A stretch of DNA of 64,000 bases from Paramecium pentaurelia. Lineage: Eukaryota > Ciliophora > Oligohymenophorea > Peniculida > Parameciidae. Each line of letters begins with the position of its first letter. Positions within the stretch are counted from its first letter, which is position 1. Shown here one piece after another: positions 59,421-64,000 of this stretch. The stretch spans positions 230,634 to 294,633 of the forward strand of contig CAJJDO010000145.1 of assembly GCA_905183005.1 (NCBI GenBank). The letters are read 5' to 3'. Under the pieces are notes generated by a model. The model made no database searches and had not been told where the DNA came from. It was given only the letters and a program-made list of their open reading frames with translations. Position numbers and translations under genes: made by a program.

Positions 59421-60532
59421 GGAATTTGCAAAGGTACTAAGAAGATTTTGTTACTTACGAAAAAGCGATAGAGCGCATAACAATAAAAGCATTTCTAAAA
59501 TTTAAACTATTAAATAGGCCCCTATTATAAAATAATGGTGTTCCATTTCTAATACTAAAATAACAGAAATATGCCTACGCAATTTAATGTTTTAACAATG
59601 CATTATTCTAAAAAATAGGGAAGATGAGGCTTATGAAAACACAAAAGATTGTAAACTTTTTCCCTAATTATTTTCAACAAAAAACAAAATAAGCTATTTT
59701 CATAAAAATATTGAAGTGTAGGAATTTTTTATTAAGCAATCTTTCTTAAAATAGATACTATTAAATTATACCTCATAGTATTTTATGTTCTTATATTTAA
59801 GCTGGCTCATTATACACATTTTTTAAAGTGTGTTTTTGAAAAAGGAAGCAAAATAATATTATTATAAAGCATTAGATATAGGAAAATCTAAATTCAGAGT
59901 AAGAATATATTCTATGATATGTATTTTATAGTAAATGTTTAGAAATAGTATTCTAATGCTTATTGAGTTTCATTCATGAATTGTAGGCATTCACCTAAGA
60001 TTAATTTAATTAAAATTTAATTATCTTGCATAGAGAATAAATTAATGGAGTACAATTTCATTTTGTAATAGCATTTAAAATTCAAATAATTTTAATTAAT
60101 TACATTTGAATAACCAAAATAAGGAATACCAGAAAAAAATAACAACATGTTAAAAAAATGAGTATTCTTACAATATATAACAAAAATTTTTAGTATGAAT
60201 CGTTAATAAAGTATTTTATTATTAATAATGTTAATACTATAAAACATTTATTAAATAAATAATAAAACAAAATATTCACTCATTTGGGATTGAACTCAAG
60301 ATTTTTAATTTGTGGTGATTCATAAAGATATGAAAGTTTATAAACATGTTTATACCGGTGTTGATTTAATATTTAAATTTTTAATTATATGCCAGGCCTT
60401 TTGAATAAAGTAACATCCCCATTACGTGGTGGTGGTTGTGGATCTTTGAAAACATTTCCCAACACAGAAATAGTGTTAAAGTCTGATATTTAAGACATAG
60501 AAAATTTCATTTCTAGATTTGATTCTTTTGTC
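59421..60532 (+). repeat. direct repeat copy 2 (1112 bp), probable assembly overlap
   Basis: Second copy, offset 1113. Only this copy continues into the intact last gene. Confidence 0.9.
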
Positions 60533-63500
60533 TAAACGATTTCCACTAAAGCAGCTGTTGCAGCTAATTAAACAGAAGCTTAAGAAATAATGATAGCTAT
60601 ATAATGGTTTATTTTTTAAGAGGAAAACATTTATAAACTCATTAAGAATGCTTAAAAGGTCTTAAAATCATACAATTTAATTATAAATGGAATCCGAAAA
60701 TTATTGGAAAGTTGTTTGATCTATGTCAGAACGGATTCATTTAAATGCTTATTCATCTTAAAGATTACAGCATCTCTATCTAAGGTGATATTTAGTTTCC
60801 ATATAAGTAATGATTAGAGATAATTGAACTGCGATACAAAATAGAAATTTTTAGATATTTGTGACGAATTAAAATAATAAATGGAAATAGAGAAGAATGA
60901 TTTCATTCAAAATTAATTGGAACTTTACCTTTTCCTAACAAAAACTTCATTTCACATGGCCCCAAATGATGATAAAGAACGGAATGATATTTTAAAAGGT
61001 TTTTTAAATGGCATTTTTGAATCCATAATTGATATGAAACCTAATGCTGAATTACTGATATCATTGTTTCGTGGGGTCTACATGCTTTACAATCAGTATG
61101 TGAATTAAAAAAATAGATAATAATATGAAGTTTATTTTTCAATAGATATGTTATAATGGGAAATCATATATAATTTTAAAAATGCTGGCTAAAAGAATTT
61201 GGATGAAATACTCTTACAAATAGAGGAAACACATGAAAAAATTGTGAAAAATTCAAGGAATTGGGAAAATCATTATTTGTGGATTTAAATGATTGGAACA
61301 ATCTTATTATATAATCCTCTTATAAAAAAAAAAAAATTAAAACAGTTAACGAGCTCTTTCAATCTTGAAGCAAAACCAATATACATATGGAAGGAATATC
61401 TAAACAAAAGATTTCTAATTTAAATGAATCATAGCGATGACTAAGCTTTAATTTTGCTTTATTAGTTTACAAATAAATAATTAACTTAAATTGATAAATT
61501 AATACTAGAAGACACTTTCAAAGAATGGGAAAACTTCATGGTGCTTAAAGACTTCTTACTGAAGGAAAGAAATGATAACATCCATTTTACATTTGGTTCC
61601 TATCTAAAATTTTAGTTAGGAAGCATGGAACCCTAAAAAAATGGATATATAGAGGCAATTTGCAAAATTTAACAATTTTTTCATTTCATTATTTCAAATA
61701 AATTACTAGCATTAATTCAAGAAAATGATGAGAGATTGGGAGTCATAGTTTAAAATTATCAAAATTTTTACAAAGAAAATAACTATTTTAATGAGACAAT
61801 AGAATAAGCCACATATAACTCATAATTAAAACGAATAGTTTTCAACTTTAAAGAATATTTCCAAAACACTCTCAAAATTATTAAAATTATTGGGCATAGT
61901 TAAAGGAAATAAACTTTTTAGATAGAATAAATTAAATAGAAAAAGATTAATGAATTCAATTTTTTTTTTAATCTTAAGTATATGATGAAACTAGTATAAT
62001 AAATATTATCTTAAGCAATTTAAGATATTAACAATAAGAGAAATGAACCTGATGAAATCATAATTCTTTAATAAGAGATTGAATTGATTTAGGAAGAATT
62101 TAAACATATAAATCTAATAGATAAATAATTTTCATTTTTCCATTAGTTCAAGTAGAAGCTACTTGCATTACCAATTGCAACTCAAAACTAAAAACTTTTT
62201 TTGGAAGAAGCTCAATGTATGTTAACTCGTATTCAAGAAAGTGAAAAATATGTTTCAGAGATAGAAATTTTTTTTCTTCAAAAAGATAACTTAATTCAAT
62301 ACTTTTAATGGTTATTGAATAACCTAAATTGTAATTATGAAGACCAGATCTAAGAACTACAAAAATAATGTTAAGAATTTATTGAAAACTTTAAGACAAT
62401 TCTAATTTTACAATATGAAATAGAGTCCGTTTCTAAAACTGAAATAGAGTCTGTTTCTAAAACTGAAAAATTAAAAAAAATTAAATAAAAATAATCTAGC
62501 AAGCTTTCATTGAAATGTATACAAAAATAAAGATTGAAAAATTTAAAGCTTAAATTAAAATTAATTAATTTCAAAGAATGTTTTTAAAATATTATAACAA
62601 TACTATCAGAAGAATTTTAAGAGTTATAAAAAATTATCAATTTAGATGAATTTCTACTTGATGTATTTAAGAATTATCCAAAAAGAATAATTTGTTGTGA
62701 CAGTTTATTTTATATATAAGCTCTTGCAGAATTAAGAAACTTAGAAATTACTGAACAAGACTATTAAAATAATTTAATACAATAAAAAGGGATTTTAGAT
62801 TACCTTATATTTAAATTGACTCTAGAAGAATAAAGAATTGACATGGAAAGAATAGATTTAGAATTAATAGAAAAATAATTTGGAGAATTATTTATAGAAG
62901 AGACCAATCCTTTAACTCTTACTGAGAGAATTATGGAAATAATAAAGGATTTTCCAATAGAATTTTCATTAAACATCATCAATAATGAAAATCTTAATCA
63001 AAATTAATTGAATATTGAGAGAGAAAAGTATGAGATGATGTTGTAATAATTAAGAAAAATTAACTAATAAGAAAATTGTGAAGTGATAGAATAACTTTAA
63101 TTACTAATCAGTTATATCGAAAATGTTGTTAAATTATTGTAAGCTTCGGTAAATCAAAACCTAGAAATTTTTCAAATGCCAATCAATAAAATAGTCAGTG
63201 ACTTAAAAGAGAAATTTGATGAATTTAAAACAAAATATGATGATAAGAATAATAGACATGATTAGAATACTTAAGGACTCAATAAGTTCCAAAATAAAAT
63301 AAGAACAAATTTATCCATCATTGTTAATATTCTCTAATTGCTATTAATAAAAACAAGATAAGAGAAGCAAAAATTGGCCGAATTCCTAGAAGATGTCAAA
63401 AATTTTACTAAAAGCCGTGATGTTATTAAAGAACATTATTAAGAAATGTATAAAAGCTTTTCAAATTGGTTCGAAAAAAATATAAAACTCCTTAAATAAT

Positions 63501-64000
63501 AGCAATTAACAACTGCTAATTTAGAATAAGAGGAAAAAGAATCAATTAAAGAATACTTTTCAAGAATTTAAATCGAAACATTGAAGAGTGAAAAATAATC
63601 AAACAACAATAATAGTTAATCAACAAATATTGTTGATTTTCTCTATAAGTTAATGGCTGAAACAAACGAAACTATAAAAATATCTAAGTGGGAATTCTAA
63701 GAAATTTAATTTAATCAAGATTATCTAGTTCAATTAACTAAAAAAGTATACCTACAAGAAATCGATGAGGAATATGATTTCAAATCAACTCAATAGGATT
63801 AATTCTCTATAGAATAATAAAAAAATGATGAATGGAAAATTAAATAGGGTTTAGTATTAACTATAATATAGATTTCTTAGAATAGCTTCACAGAAACTAT
63901 TACTCGATTTTGTTAAAAAACTCTCATTTAACTATGGGTTTTAGAAAAAGATTAAAGAGTTAGAAATTTATTGAAAAATTAACACTTAATAAGTTTATAG
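60389..64000 (+). CDS. very large intronless hypothetical protein, 3' end beyond window
   Basis: A single code-6 frame of 1204 codons without TGA from ATG 60389 to the window end. The N-terminus is MPGLLNKVTSPLRGGGCGSL, then mostly alpha-helical, K/E/Q/N/L-rich sequence with no obvious membrane span (RKLLESCLIYVRTDSFK, LWIQMIGTILLYNP, TPR/HEAT-like texture but no clean repeat). A 13-A run at 61324-61336 encodes lysines. EIESVSKT is repeated twice in tandem at 62417-62464. The lack of introns contrasts with its neighbours. I do not recognise the family; C-terminal domains that might identify it are out of view. Confidence 0.8.
61324..61336 (+). repeat. poly-A homopolymer (13 A) in coding sequence
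   Basis: Encodes consecutive lysines in the large last gene. Homopolymers of this length are prone to sequencing or polymerase slippage, so the frame across it should be treated with care, though it is open on both sides. Confidence 0.7.
62417..62464 (+). repeat. tandem 24-bp repeat, two units, in coding sequence
   Basis: Two adjacent 24-nt units differing at one base (C/T) each encode EIESVSKT inside the last gene; a recent in-frame duplication. Confidence 0.85.

Noticed and set aside
1..64000. CRISPR arrays, insertion sequences, rRNA genes, operon-type ribosome binding sites
   Set aside because: Nothing of the kind is visible and they are not expected in a ciliate macronuclear chromosome.
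1..64000. Retained internal eliminated sequences (IES) with TA boundaries
   Set aside because: TA dinucleotides are everywhere in this AT-rich DNA; without germline sequence no segment can be singled out.

Overview
The window is macronuclear-type DNA from a ciliate, almost certainly Paramecium. It is very AT-rich. In every recognisable gene TAA and TAG are read as glutamine and only TGA ends translation. Genes are interrupted by introns of about 20-32 nt with GT(A)...AG ends. Genes are packed closely on both strands, with intergenic gaps often under 100 bp. Standard-code ORF calls are therefore mostly fragments or antisense shadows. The models below were built by reading code-6 frames and joining them across short introns; total coding length was checked for divisibility by three where stated.

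Layout. 0-9 kb: a MOK/RCK-type kinase (cut by the window start), two hypothetical genes, a small spliced gene, a Myb/SANT gene, weak hypotheticals, a DUF922-like metalloprotease and the 60S-biogenesis helicase HAS1/DDX18. 9-20 kb: a Myb gene, the N-terminal methyltransferase NTM1, a seven-pass membrane protein, a DNA ligase I-type enzyme, a PTB-like RRM protein, histone H4, a multipass membrane protein and RPL26. 20-33 kb: a P4-ATPase/guanylyl cyclase fusion of about 7 kb, a ROK sugar kinase, a probable pseudokinase, a three-repeat Myb and an RBR ubiquitin ligase. 33-41 kb: an ARMC9-like LisH/armadillo gene, a DDT/PHD (ACF1-like) chromatin factor, a Mei2-like RRM gene and an AGC-like kinase with a DFD motif. 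42-50 kb: one giant glutamine-rich coiled-coil gene (about 2700 aa). 50-57 kb: a small basic protein, an RCC1-repeat protein, a zone of decayed ORFs and IFT46. 57-64 kb: a frameshifted TPR pseudogene and an intronless ORF of more than 1200 codons that runs off the end.

Two perfect direct repeats of about 1.1 kb, each with its copies separated by a single N (20602 and 59420), look like unmerged contig overlaps rather than biology. They create a spurious second RPL26, a spurious cyclase 3' end and a spurious 5' end of the last gene.

Several products point to ciliary and signalling functions (MOK-like kinase, ARMC9-like, IFT46, guanylyl cyclase); others to chromatin and RNA work (H4, DDT/PHD protein, Myb proteins, PTB, Mei2-like, HAS1). 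I see no operons, CRISPR arrays, rRNA genes, convincing tRNAs or intact transposons.
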